Origin: Aquificota bacterium
Lineage (GTDB): Bacteria > Aquificota > Aquificia > Aquificales > Hydrogenothermaceae
Direction: 5' to 3'
DNA length: 64,000 nt
NCBI GenBank assembly: GCA_013153635.1
Contig: JAADDZ010000024.1
Location: 24,428-88,427 of the forward strand
The first letter of the stretch is position 1. Every line of letters begins with the position of its first letter. A model generated the notes under the pieces. It was given only the letters and a program-made list of their open reading frames with translations, ran no database searches and was not told the DNA's origin. A program made the position numbers and the translations under genes. Below are positions 16,908-24,791 of this stretch, piece after piece.

Positions 16908-18254
16908 TTACTGAATTTCAAGTTTATATTTCTCTTTGTATAACTCTTTGAATTCTTCTAGTTTTTGTTGGAAACCTTCTCTCCCCATGAGAGCATATGT
17001 AAAGTTTTTCCCTTCCTCTACTGCTGGTTGGTCAAATGGGTCTATCTTATATAAATATCCAGAAAATCCGGTAGCTAATTCGTACATATATATGAGCATA
17101 CCTATATTGTAAGGGTTTATCTCATCTAAAGTGATTGTTAGGTTTGGTATTTTACTTTTTATTAATGCGGCTTTTGTACCGAGAAGTTCTTTGTTTAAGA
17201 TTTCACTTAAAGTGTGTCCCTTTAGATAGGATATTTCTTCAGGGATATTTTCTGGAATTTTTAGGTCTCTTTCAAAATTTTCTACTTGAATGAAAGTTAT
17301 TATTTTATCTCTTGGTCCATCTCTGTATAGCTGGATTTGTGAGTGCTGGTCTACAGTTCCTAGAGCTTTTACTGGAGTCTGCCCTAAGCCGTCTTTTCCT
17401 AAACTTTCTGCCCACAACTGTCTCCACCAATCAACAAAAGCGGTAAGTCTTTGTGCGTACGGCATCATAACAGCTATATTTTTTCCTCTTCTCATATTGG
17501 CTAGATAGTGTAGTACAGCAATGAGATATGCAGGGTTATGCTCTACATGTTCTTCTATAGAGCATATCAAATCCATCTTTTTAGCACCTTTTAACAGTTG
17601 GTCTATCTTTATACCAACTACTGCTGCAGGTAGCAGACCTACTGCCGAAAGAACAGAGAACCTACCTCCTACTTTTGGAGGTATATCAAACATTTTTATT
17701 CCATGTTCGTTTCCAAATGCTCTTAAAAATCCTTTTTCTGGGTCTGTTGTAAAAACGAGATGTTTTTTGTAGTCTTTGCCGATGGTTTGTTTTAGTATGT
17801 CAAGCACTATTGCAAAATTTGCTATCGTTTCTACTGTAGAACCTGATTTTGTAACTACATTAAAGCAGGTTTTTTCTATCTCTATTCTTTCCATTACAGC
17901 TTCAAATTTTTCTGGGTCTACATTGTCTAATACGTAAAATTTTGGGAAATCAAAATGGTTGTGGTTTAACCATGTCAAACTCTCAAAGAGCATTTGCGCC
18001 CCTAGTGATGAACCTCCAATTCCTATAAGAACAAAGTAATCAAACTCTTTTCTTATGTATGAGGCATATTCCTCAATTTCGTAAGTGTCTTGATATGGAA
18101 GTTTTGTAAAGAAGAATTTTTTTTCTTTCTCTTTTTGGATTTTTGAATGAATATCTACTATAAAGTGCCTAAAAGATAGTAATTCTTCCCTTAAGATACC
18201 GTCTCTTTCTCCAATAGTTTCTGCCATCACATTTGTGTAATCTATTTTTATCAA
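16908..18254 (-). CDS. pgi: Glucose-6-phosphate isomerase
   Basis: This enzyme interconverts glucose 6-phosphate and fructose 6-phosphate, linking gluconeogenesis to sugar-nucleotide synthesis. The SIS-fold signatures are IGIGGSSLGAQML, TKSGSTVETIANFAI and the GGRFSVLSAVGLLPAAV motif. At 448 aa it matches the shorter bacterial form. The start is TTG with an AGGAGGAGG site 6 bases upstream, overlapping the end of the UDG gene's coding region by spacing only (1 bp gap), so the two are probably cotranscribed. Confidence 0.95.
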   Translation of the reverse strand: MIKIDYTNVMAETIGERDGILREELLSFRHFIVDIHSKIQKEKEKKFFFTKLPYQDTYEIEEYASYIRKEFDYFVLIGIGGSSLGAQMLFESLTWLNHNHFDFPKFYVLDNVDPEKFEAVMERIEIEKTCFNVVTKSGSTVETIANFAIVLDILKQTIGKDYKKHLVFTTDPEKGFLRAFGNEHGIKMFDIPPKVGGRFSVLSAVGLLPAAVVGIKIDQLLKGAKKMDLICSIEEHVEHNPAYLIAVLHYLANMRRGKNIAVMMPYAQRLTAFVDWWRQLWAESLGKDGLGQTPVKALGTVDQHSQIQLYRDGPRDKIITFIQVENFERDLKIPENIPEEISYLKGHTLSEILNKELLGTKAALIKSKIPNLTITLDEINPYNIGMLIYMYELATGFSGYLYKIDPFDQPAVEEGKNFTYALMGREGFQQKLEEFKELYKEKYKLEIQ

Positions 18255-18255
18255 T

Positions 18256-18915
18256 TTAAACCTCCTCCTGTGAATAGGCGAGTTCTATAGCTCTTTTAAT
18301 GTCTTGTAGTAAGATAGGTTCAGCTTGTAGATTCCTAAGTATATATGCTGGGTGATAAGTAAGATATAAAATCCTACCATTCCATTTTATTATCTGTCCT
18401 CTTTCTTTTGTTATTTTTACAGGTCTTTTTAAAAAAGCGTAACCAGCCGCCGCCCCTAAAAGACATATAACTTTTGGGTCTACTATCTCTATCTGTTTCT
18501 CTAGATATTCCCAGCAAGCTTCCTGCTCCCAAGGGGTGGGTGTTCTATTTTTTGGAGGTCTACACTTTACAGTATTGGTTATAAAAAATTCTTCTCTCTT
18601 ATGTCCAGTTGCTTCTATCATTTTGGTCAATAATTTTCCAGCTCTTCCTACAAAGGGTCTTCCTTGTTTATCTTCATCTCCGCCGGGTGCTTCTCCTACA
18701 AACATAAGTTTTGCATCTGGATTTCCTTCTCCGGGTACTGGGTTTGTTCTACTTTTGTGAAGGTCACATTTGGTACAGTTTTTAATTTGCTGTGCTATCT
18801 GTTCTAACAGTTTTACTTTTTCTTGAATTTCCACGCTTTTTTCCTCTTTGTCTATAAAGATTTCGTTAAAACCAAGACTTTTTAAAATGTTTAAATAATC
18901 TCTTAATTCGTCCAT
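18256..18915 (-). CDS. Uracil-DNA glycosylase, family 4 (iron-sulfur)
   Basis: This enzyme removes uracil formed by cytosine deamination, an important repair in hot environments. Motif A is GEAPGGDEDKQGRPFVGRAG and the late motif is TYHPAYIL. Four cysteines typical of the [4Fe-4S] cluster are in CTKCDLHKS and further on in CRPPKNRTPTPWEQEAC. The 219-aa length includes a short N-terminal helical extension with DELRDYLNILKSLG. It is adjacent to pgi on the same strand, with pgsA 12 bp further downstream of the upstream promoter region. Confidence 0.93.
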   Translation of the reverse strand: MDELRDYLNILKSLGFNEIFIDKEEKSVEIQEKVKLLEQIAQQIKNCTKCDLHKSRTNPVPGEGNPDAKLMFVGEAPGGDEDKQGRPFVGRAGKLLTKMIEATGHKREEFFITNTVKCRPPKNRTPTPWEQEACWEYLEKQIEIVDPKVICLLGAAAGYAFLKRPVKITKERGQIIKWNGRILYLTYHPAYILRNLQAEPILLQDIKRAIELAYSQEEV

Positions 18916-18927
18916 CTTATTATAAAC

Positions 18928-19473
18928 TTATGTTTCATTATTTGTTAGCTGTCTTATCCCTTCATAAGTGTACCCAATAGCAGAGGCAAATGTAAATATC
19001 GTTGCTATATAAATAACACCATAAATAGCTTCAAAGGGTACAAAGGTTATATTTGCTATAAGTACAGTGATAACAGATAGTATCTGGAAGAATGTAGTAG
19101 CTTTCCCTAGTATAGACGGTTTTATATCTATATGCCCTTTTAATAGATAAATTATAAGGCTTCCAACCAAAATGTATAAATCTCTACTTATTACAATAAC
19201 AATGTACCAGAAAGGGAATTTTACATCTAAGTTTGAGTTGTATATAAAAATAAAAGCAGACAGTAAAAGAGCTTTATCTGCTATAGGGTCAAGGATTTTG
19301 CCTATAGTAGTTACTTGGTTTAACTTTCTAGCTAAAAACCCATCTAGAGCATCTGTTATACCAGCTATAAGAAAAACTATCAACGCATACAGAGGTTGAT
19401 TGTATCCTAGAAATATTATAAATATAGGTATCATAAATATACGAAGGATTGTAATCTGGTTAGCAATTTCCAC
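18928..19473 (-). CDS. pgsA: CDP-diacylglycerol-glycerol-3-phosphate 3-phosphatidyltransferase
   Basis: This membrane enzyme of the CDP-alcohol phosphatidyltransferase family makes phosphatidylglycerophosphate. The signature is D-A-L-DG-x2-AR-x8-G-x3-D-x3-D, seen as DALDGFLARKLN then GKILDPIADKALL near residues 40-70. There are about five membrane helices in 181 residues. The start is GTG inside the last codons of the heptose adenylyltransferase gene (14-bp overlap), so the two are coupled. PgsA is chosen over Pss or other paralogues by size and layout, not by a direct test. Confidence 0.88.
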   Translation of the reverse strand: MEIANQITILRIFMIPIFIIFLGYNQPLYALIVFLIAGITDALDGFLARKLNQVTTIGKILDPIADKALLLSAFIFIYNSNLDVKFPFWYIVIVISRDLYILVGSLIIYLLKGHIDIKPSILGKATTFFQILSVITVLIANITFVPFEAIYGVIYIATIFTFASAIGYTYEGIRQLTNNET

Positions 19474-19915
19474 TTTTTATTTTCTCTATGATTTTTGTTG
19501 TAGATATGTCGTAGATAAAATCTATAGTTTTAACTGTACCTCCATAAGAGGTTACATAGTCAGCTCCGACAATGTTTTCTACTTTCCAATCTCCACCTTT
19601 AACCAGTACATCAGGTTTTATCTCTTCTATTAATCTTTTTGGGGTATCTTCGTCAAAAATTACTACCAAATCTACAGGTTTTAGAGCTTCTAAAACTTTT
19701 TTTCTAAAGTTTTGAGGATTTATCGGTCTACATTTTCCCTTTATTCTAGATATAGATTTATCGCTATTTAGACCAACTACAAGAAAATCTCCAAGAGCTT
19801 TTGCTTTCTCTAGATAATCCACATGTCCAGCATGCAAAATATCAAAACACCCATTAGTAAAAACGATTTTTTTCCCTTCTTTTTTGGCAGATTTGATGAT
19901 TTCTTGATAGTCCAT
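19460..19915 (-). CDS. D-glycero-beta-D-manno-heptose 1-phosphate adenylyltransferase (HldE C-domain, stand-alone)
   Basis: This nucleotidyltransferase activates heptose phosphate for lipopolysaccharide core synthesis. The HxGH motif is in VFTNGCFDILHAGHVDYLEKA, and the ISRIKGKCRPI segment is typical of the RfaE domain II family. The kinase half found in bifunctional HldE is absent here. The frame can be extended to a TTG at 19927, but GAGGACTAAA places the ribosome at the ATG at 19915, giving 151 residues. It overlaps pgsA downstream and follows a small membrane protein. Confidence 0.9.
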   Translation of the reverse strand: MDYQEIIKSAKKEGKKIVFTNGCFDILHAGHVDYLEKAKALGDFLVVGLNSDKSISRIKGKCRPINPQNFRKKVLEALKPVDLVVIFDEDTPKRLIEEIKPDVLVKGGDWKVENIVGADYVTSYGGTVKTIDFIYDISTTKIIEKIKSGNC

Positions 19916-19916
19916 T

Positions 19917-20285
19917 TTAGTCCTCAATAAAATTTTGTGTAGGTACTATTACTAAATATGATAAAAAGAAAATAGGAAACAGTAAAACAAAATAAAGGTA
20001 ATTTTTATAAAAAATAGAAAAAAAAGTGCCTACTGCTATAGGTATGTACCCAATAATACATAATTTTAAAAAAGTTTTTTTATCCACCTTTCTTTTTTTC
20101 CACCTATACAAAAACAGACCTGTAGGAATAAAAGCTAAAAGTACAGACACTATCTTAAAAGTGCCTGTAATGTTTAATGGACTTGTGTTTTTGCCGATTA
20201 TCAAAATAAGCATAGAAAAAAATATAAAAGAAGAAAACAAAAAGCTAAAATATGTTTTCCTTACATAGATTAGATTTGGGTTCAT
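19917..20285 (-). CDS. Small membrane protein, unknown
   Basis: This 122-residue protein has about four predicted membrane helices (roughly 11-30, 42-60, 75-93 and 97-115) with a basic loop RWKKRKVDKKTF in the middle. I do not recognise a family. It overlaps the ModE-like regulator by 4 bp upstream and ends just before the heptose adenylyltransferase start, so it is inside the operon. A link to the envelope is suggested only by those neighbours. Confidence 0.6.
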   Translation of the reverse strand: MNPNLIYVRKTYFSFLFSSFIFFSMLILIIGKNTSPLNITGTFKIVSVLLAFIPTGLFLYRWKKRKVDKKTFLKLCIIGYIPIAVGTFFSIFYKNYLYFVLLFPIFFLSYLVIVPTQNFIED

Positions 20286-20620
20286 TTTTTCTTTCTTCTT
20301 TTGTTTGTCTCATTTACAGCTTTTTCTATCTTGTCTAGTATCTTGTCAAACTCCTTGATGAGTTTTTCTGCCTCTTTCGTCAATCTAGAACCACCACCGC
20401 CAGCTCCTCCTATTTTGGTTTCTACTAATTTCTTCCCAAGTCTTTTCTCCATAGCTTTAATATAGCTCCAAGCTTTTTTGTAAGAGATACCTACTTCTTT
20501 TGCCGCTTTTGATATAGAGCCGTGTTTTTTTACAGCTTTGAGTAATTTTTCTCTGCCAAGACCCATTATAATTTCACCATCTTTCTCGAGCCAAACCTTG
20601 AACTTTACTTTGTACTTCAT
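20282..20620 (-). CDS. ModE-type winged-helix regulator without molybdate domain
   Basis: This 112-residue DNA-binding protein matches the N-terminal domain of ModE/LysR-like regulators. KKHGSISKAAKEVGISYKKAW is the helix-turn-helix and a GGAGGGGSRLT turn is followed by a coiled C-terminal helix. The MOP domains that bind molybdate in full ModE are missing, and the C-terminus is a basic tail. Its ligand is therefore unknown. It overlaps the prepilin peptidase stop by 1 bp and the small membrane protein by 4 bp, inside the minus-strand run. Confidence 0.85.
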   Translation of the reverse strand: MKYKVKFKVWLEKDGEIIMGLGREKLLKAVKKHGSISKAAKEVGISYKKAWSYIKAMEKRLGKKLVETKIGGAGGGGSRLTKEAEKLIKEFDKILDKIEKAVNETNKRRKKK

Positions 20621-21399
20621 TACATCATGCCTCCAAAGTAAAAATCTTTTATTTTTTCTCCAAAAAACAGGTACACTACCGAAGCTACACCAAGAAAGGG
20701 ACCAAAAGGTATCTCTAACTGACCTTCGTATTTTTTCTTTTTAAGAAGAGAAATCCCTACCCCAAGGAGAACACCTAATACAGAACCAAAAAATATAGTA
20801 AACAGAGAACCAAACCAACCAAGATAAGTTCCTACAAATGCTAGCATCTTAACATCTCCTAACCCAAGACCTTCTATACCTCTAAGTTTGAGATACAGGT
20901 AAGCAACTACATACAAAAAACCAGCTCCAACGACAGAGCCAATAACCGCATCTAAAATAGAAAAATCTTCTCTAAATAAAGAAAAGGTCAGACCTGTTAA
21001 AAACCCTATAAGGTTTAATTCGTCAGGAATGATTCTAAAATCAATATCTATAAAGATGATAGATATTATTAAACATAAAAATATGAAATAAAAGACAGAC
21101 TCTATAGAAAAACCTGACTTTAGATATACAGCAACAGCAGAAAAACCTGTTAACACTTCTATAAGTGGATAACGCATAGATATAGGTGTTTTACAGTTTT
21201 TACATCTTCCTTTCAAAAAGATGTACGAAAATACTGGTATGTTCTCATACCATTTTATTTTGTAACCACAAGATGTACAGTGAGAAGAAGGGAAAACTAC
21301 AGACTTTCCTCTAGGAAGTCTATAGATAACCACATTTAAAAAGCTCCCTATCATAGTTCCAAAAACAAAGATAACAATTAATAAAAAAGTTTCATTCAT
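20620..21399 (-). CDS. pilD: Type IV prepilin peptidase / N-methyltransferase
   Basis: This membrane protease cleaves and methylates type IV prepilins and pseudopilins. The cytoplasmic zinc loop has four cysteines, in CTSCGYKIKWYE and CKNCKTPI. The two catalytic Asp motifs are FIDIDFRIIPDELN and GLGLGDVKMLAFVG. There are seven or eight membrane helices in 259 residues, matching the bifunctional form. It overlaps the PsiE-like gene by 4 bp upstream. No pilin or secretion-ATPase gene is in the window. Confidence 0.94.
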   Translation of the reverse strand: MNETFLLIVIFVFGTMIGSFLNVVIYRLPRGKSVVFPSSHCTSCGYKIKWYENIPVFSYIFLKGRCKNCKTPISMRYPLIEVLTGFSAVAVYLKSGFSIESVFYFIFLCLIISIIFIDIDFRIIPDELNLIGFLTGLTFSLFREDFSILDAVIGSVVGAGFLYVVAYLYLKLRGIEGLGLGDVKMLAFVGTYLGWFGSLFTIFFGSVLGVLLGVGISLLKKKKYEGQLEIPFGPFLGVASVVYLFFGEKIKDFYFGGMM

Positions 21400-21917
21400 T
21401 TTTGAATAATCCTGTTTTCTGCATAACTAACCATAAATCTAATCACTGCAAGGATAAAAAGGGTAATCACATAAAAGTAGCTGTACTCTAAAGGACCATG
21501 CTCCGAAAGATTTATAAGTATAGCTCTTATATCACTAGCAATAGCAATATCTACAAAGAGATTTATACTAATCGTTTGTCCTCTTAGAAGCTGTATCTCT
21601 GCCTTTAAAAGCTCTGATAAAGGCCAAAGTATGAGGGCTGTCCCAAGAAGCCTCAAAGCCCCACTTGCTATATCACCAGTAGTTAATTTGTAAATATCAT
21701 GAAAAAACCACACACCTATAGCAAAAGAGATGATAATAAGTACAATAGCTAAAAATACATGAACAGCTTTATAAAACTGTTCAAAAAAGAGTACAAGGTC
21801 ATTATTTAAAATCTGGAAAAAATTTATAAAACCATTTTTTATTTTAGATATAGGAGAAAATTTTTCCTTATCTGATGTTCTATTTTGCTGAATTTTCTCT
21901 AAGGTTTCCTTCTTCAT
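21396..21917 (-). CDS. PsiE-family membrane protein
   Basis: This 173-residue protein has an N-terminal cytoplasmic segment and four membrane helices. ELLKAEIQLLRGQTISINLFVDIAIASDIR resembles the phosphate-starvation-inducible PsiE family, whose molecular role is not established. The start overlaps the preceding gene by 38 bp, a long overlap that suggests translational coupling. No strong ribosome binding site is near the ATG at 21917, and a later start cannot be ruled out. Confidence 0.72.
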   Translation of the reverse strand: MKKETLEKIQQNRTSDKEKFSPISKIKNGFINFFQILNNDLVLFFEQFYKAVHVFLAIVLIIISFAIGVWFFHDIYKLTTGDIASGALRLLGTALILWPLSELLKAEIQLLRGQTISINLFVDIAIASDIRAILINLSEHGPLEYSYFYVITLFILAVIRFMVSYAENRIIQK

Positions 21918-22221
21918 TTTGGTGGTATTGTTTAGCCTCCTCTTCTACTTCTTTTTTTAGCTTTGTACCTCTTTTGATAAGAAAAATCGTCTGAAATGTA
22001 GTGAATCCAAGTAAAACAGCTATGATTCCACCTATACCAGCCAAACTTCCTAATAGAACCGCTACTATAGGAAAGGGGAGTCTAAAAAACATACTAAACA
22101 TAAGTCTTTTTTTGTTTGCCCCGTACTCTACAAGGCTTTTCCACATGTGGTAAAAATAGAAAAAACCAGCTACCAAACCAAGAAAATATAGAGGAATGTA
22201 TATAACTAACTTTTCGGGCAT
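21880..22221 (-). CDS. AtpR-like small membrane protein
   Basis: This 113-residue protein has three membrane helices. The pattern YFYHMWKSLVEYGANKKRLMFSMFFRLPFPIVAVLLG resembles the AtpR subunit (N-ATPase family) that assists assembly of sodium-type F-ATPases. There are no ATPase genes nearby, so either the similarity reflects a general membrane fold or it is an orphan. Its start is 3 bp after the secG stop. The long charged C-terminus (about 88-113) overlaps the PsiE-like gene. Confidence 0.55.
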   Translation of the reverse strand: MPEKLVIYIPLYFLGLVAGFFYFYHMWKSLVEYGANKKRLMFSMFFRLPFPIVAVLLGSLAGIGGIIAVLLGFTTFQTIFLIKRGTKLKKEVEEEAKQYHQNEEGNLRENSAK

Positions 22222-22224
22222 TAC

Positions 22225-22584
22225 TTATTCCCCTTTTGAGTTAGATTCTTGATTAGCAGGGGGAGGAGGTGATGTATCTTGTTTTTTAGGCTCTAAATCT
22301 ATTTTAGTTTCTATAGGGATTGATTCAATAACTGTTTGAGACTTGACCAATTTATGGTGTATCAAAGTTAAACTAAAGACAAGAGCCAAAAATATTCCAC
22401 CTAACCAGTAGGTTATCTTAGTTATTATGTTAGCCGCTCCTGCTCCAAGGACTGCCGCCGCCGCCCCAGAACCAAAAACAGCACCGATTTCTGCTCCTTT
22501 TGTTTTTTGCATAAGAATGATAATTATCAAAAGGATACTGTCTACAACAAGGGCTATAGATAGAAGTATATACAGTAGCTCCAA
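22225..22584 (-). CDS. secG: Preprotein translocase subunit SecG
   Basis: SecG is a small subunit of the SecYEG channel with two membrane helices (about 4-25 and 52-73 here) and a Gly/Ala-rich loop GSGAAAAVLGAG. The open frame runs up to an ATG at 22605, but GGAGG sits 6 bases before a TTG at 22584. That start gives the usual beginning ELLYILLSIALVV (119 aa), so I prefer it. The C-terminal tail is Pro- and Ser-rich. It follows a lipoprotein gene and precedes the AtpR-like gene. Confidence 0.87.
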   Translation of the reverse strand: MELLYILLSIALVVDSILLIIIILMQKTKGAEIGAVFGSGAAAAVLGAGAANIITKITYWLGGIFLALVFSLTLIHHKLVKSQTVIESIPIETKIDLEPKKQDTSPPPPANQESNSKGE

Positions 22585-22629
22585 AGCTAACCTCCAAAAT
22601 TTCATGGATTTTATAAACTTATAACTATA

Positions 22630-23919
22630 TTATAACTCTTTAATGCTAAAAGTGCCTCTTTTATCAAATATTTGGATAGACATATACCGTTTTTCTAGGT
22701 AAAGAGTGTCTATTTTGATTTTAGGCGGATAATAGATACCTTTTATATTAACATAAGCTTCATCTATCGGATAATAATCTGTATCAAAAGGTAAAGGGAT
22801 AAGAATCTCTTTTATTCCCTCTCTAGCATAGAATAAGCGGTGTTTTTCCTTAAAAAAGATTTTCTCTGGAATCTTTTGAACCAAAACAGAGCCTCTTTTA
22901 GACAAGAAAAATCTAAACTTGAAATTATCATAATCTATAAACCTAAAACTTTTTACAAAATCTTTATCTTTAAATAGTACAACTTTATAATCTAGATTAT
23001 AATCACTGTAAACAGGAAAAGCCAAAGCTTCAAAACCTTCAGCACAAGACACATGATAAAAACTCGGATACTTATATGTAGGAGTCATAAGCTTATCATT
23101 TTTATCAGCATACTGATATAGAGAAATCTCTTTTTGGGAAAAAGAGCCGTTGTTATCCAGTCTATAAAGTAAAACAGTTTCATCTTTTAACACCCGAAAT
23201 AAAAAGCTATCTCCACAAGAGGATACAGCTCCCTCACCTGCATAGAAGAAAAGCTCTTGATTGTCTTTGTACAGAGGAGGAAGGATAAATTCGTTATCTA
23301 ACTCTTTCTCATCTATGCTAGGCTTATAACTTACAAAACTAAAGTGAAAAAAAGATTTGTAGCTATAAATCTTTTTCCAGATAAGAAGAGCCTTTTCTCT
23401 ATTCAAAACTATCTGAACTAGCCTAAATCCATCATTCCTTATGAATCTTTCTTTATCAGACCATTTGAAATGTTTTAATATCAGTGAGCGGATATTATTC
23501 TCTATTTGAAGAAAATCTTTTTTCTCCCTTTCAAACTTTATTTTTGGAGGTTTCACTACTACAGAAATAGTTTTGTCTAAATTTTGTGCTTTGAAAGTTA
23601 TAGAATGTTCTCCATTGTTAGAAGACAGTTTAACAAAATGATGTTTTGCTTCTTTGGTATTTACTATAAGTTTTTTGTCTAGATACAGACTGCCCTTTAG
23701 TCCTTTTGGTTTGATAGTTTTAACTTGTCCAAACAGCAAAGGATTAAATACAAAAGTATCTTCCCAGCTAATAGAAACAGCTAAAACATAGAAATTATAA
23801 GGAACTTCCATCTTGTCAGAAGGATAGACAATATCTACTACTTTTCCAGATTCTACCCTTTCTCCACAGGAATAAAACAGCAATATAAAAAAGAAAAAAA
23901 ACAGGATTGGTCTATTCAT
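22630..23919 (-). CDS. Lipoprotein of unknown function, 429 aa
   Basis: The N-terminus is a classical lipoprotein signal: NRPILFFFFFILLFYSC, with Cys near residue 18. The mature part is beta-rich and has no family I recognise. It has one early region that looks Ig-like (about 30-125, IVYPSDKMEVPYNFYVL and SNNGEHSITFKAQ). It also has a later region suggestive of propeller-like strands. Its start overlaps the pyrK stop by 4 bp, but a functional link is not obvious. It would be processed by the LspA encoded at 14064. Confidence 0.72.
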   Translation of the reverse strand: MNRPILFFFFFILLFYSCGERVESGKVVDIVYPSDKMEVPYNFYVLAVSISWEDTFVFNPLLFGQVKTIKPKGLKGSLYLDKKLIVNTKEAKHHFVKLSSNNGEHSITFKAQNLDKTISVVVKPPKIKFEREKKDFLQIENNIRSLILKHFKWSDKERFIRNDGFRLVQIVLNREKALLIWKKIYSYKSFFHFSFVSYKPSIDEKELDNEFILPPLYKDNQELFFYAGEGAVSSCGDSFLFRVLKDETVLLYRLDNNGSFSQKEISLYQYADKNDKLMTPTYKYPSFYHVSCAEGFEALAFPVYSDYNLDYKVVLFKDKDFVKSFRFIDYDNFKFRFFLSKRGSVLVQKIPEKIFFKEKHRLFYAREGIKEILIPLPFDTDYYPIDEAYVNIKGIYYPPKIKIDTLYLEKRYMSIQIFDKRGTFSIKEL

Positions 23920-24695
23920 AACTCTATCCTAAAACCATCAAATACAGGTCCTTCATAACAGACCCTAACATATGTATTCTTTTCGGTATCTTTTACAACA
24001 CACCCTATACAGATACCAAAACCACATGCCATCTTGCTTTCAAGAGAAACAAAACAGGGAACATCTATCTTCTTTGCCAGCTTAACAACAGCTTTCATCA
24101 TTCCATAGGGACCACAGACCGCAAGAGCGGTGTTTGGTTTTTCCTTTGCAAACTTTTCTAAATCTTGAGTTATCAGTCCCTTTTTCCCGAAACTACCATC
24201 TTCAGTATATATAATCACATCAAAATTGTTCTCCTCTATCCACTCTAACATAGACAGTTGTTCTTTTCTTCGTACACCGTATAGAGCCTTGAAAGATTTC
24301 CCCTTTTCTCTCAAATATTTCATAAATAATGATAATCCTGCAAATCCAATACCTCCACCTACAAGGATATAATGGTCATAATCTTCAGGGAAAAAATTAT
24401 TTCCTAGAGGAGCAAGGACTTGTATGTAGTCTCCAGATTTTTTCTGTGTAAGGAGTTTTGTTCCTTTTCCATACACATCGTAATAAAACCACAACTCATC
24501 ATCTACAACATCTGCGATAGCAAAAGCTCTTCTTAAAAGAGGGTCATACTGGTAATCCAAAGATGCTCTAAGCATAGCAAAAGAGGCAGGTTTTATGTGA
24601 GGTACTAGATTTGGGGCTTGTACTTTCATAACCCAAGTTCTACCAGAGATAAATCTATTTTCTGTAATTTTGTAAACTCCATCTGTTATCTCCAT
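23916..24695 (-). CDS. pyrK: Dihydroorotate dehydrogenase electron-transfer subunit
   Basis: This FAD- and [2Fe-2S]-containing subunit passes electrons from dihydroorotate dehydrogenase PyrD to NAD. RRAFAIADV is in the FAD site, VGGGIGFAGLSLFM is in the NAD site, and the four C-terminal cysteines are in CGFGICIGCVV and RVCYEGPVF. The length of 259 aa is normal. No pyrD is in the window. Related sulfide- or glutamate-synthase-type flavoproteins share the fold, but the C-terminal cluster fits PyrK best. It is divergent from sdhA across 96 bp. Confidence 0.88.
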   Translation of the reverse strand: MEITDGVYKITENRFISGRTWVMKVQAPNLVPHIKPASFAMLRASLDYQYDPLLRRAFAIADVVDDELWFYYDVYGKGTKLLTQKKSGDYIQVLAPLGNNFFPEDYDHYILVGGGIGFAGLSLFMKYLREKGKSFKALYGVRRKEQLSMLEWIEENNFDVIIYTEDGSFGKKGLITQDLEKFAKEKPNTALAVCGPYGMMKAVVKLAKKIDVPCFVSLESKMACGFGICIGCVVKDTEKNTYVRVCYEGPVFDGFRIEL

Positions 24696-24791
24696 AAAAA
24701 CTCCTTATCACTAAACTAAAAAGTTTATGTTTTCTGATATAATTTTAAATTATTTCATACTAAGTTTTAATAGCTTTTTAGGAGGCTAAAC

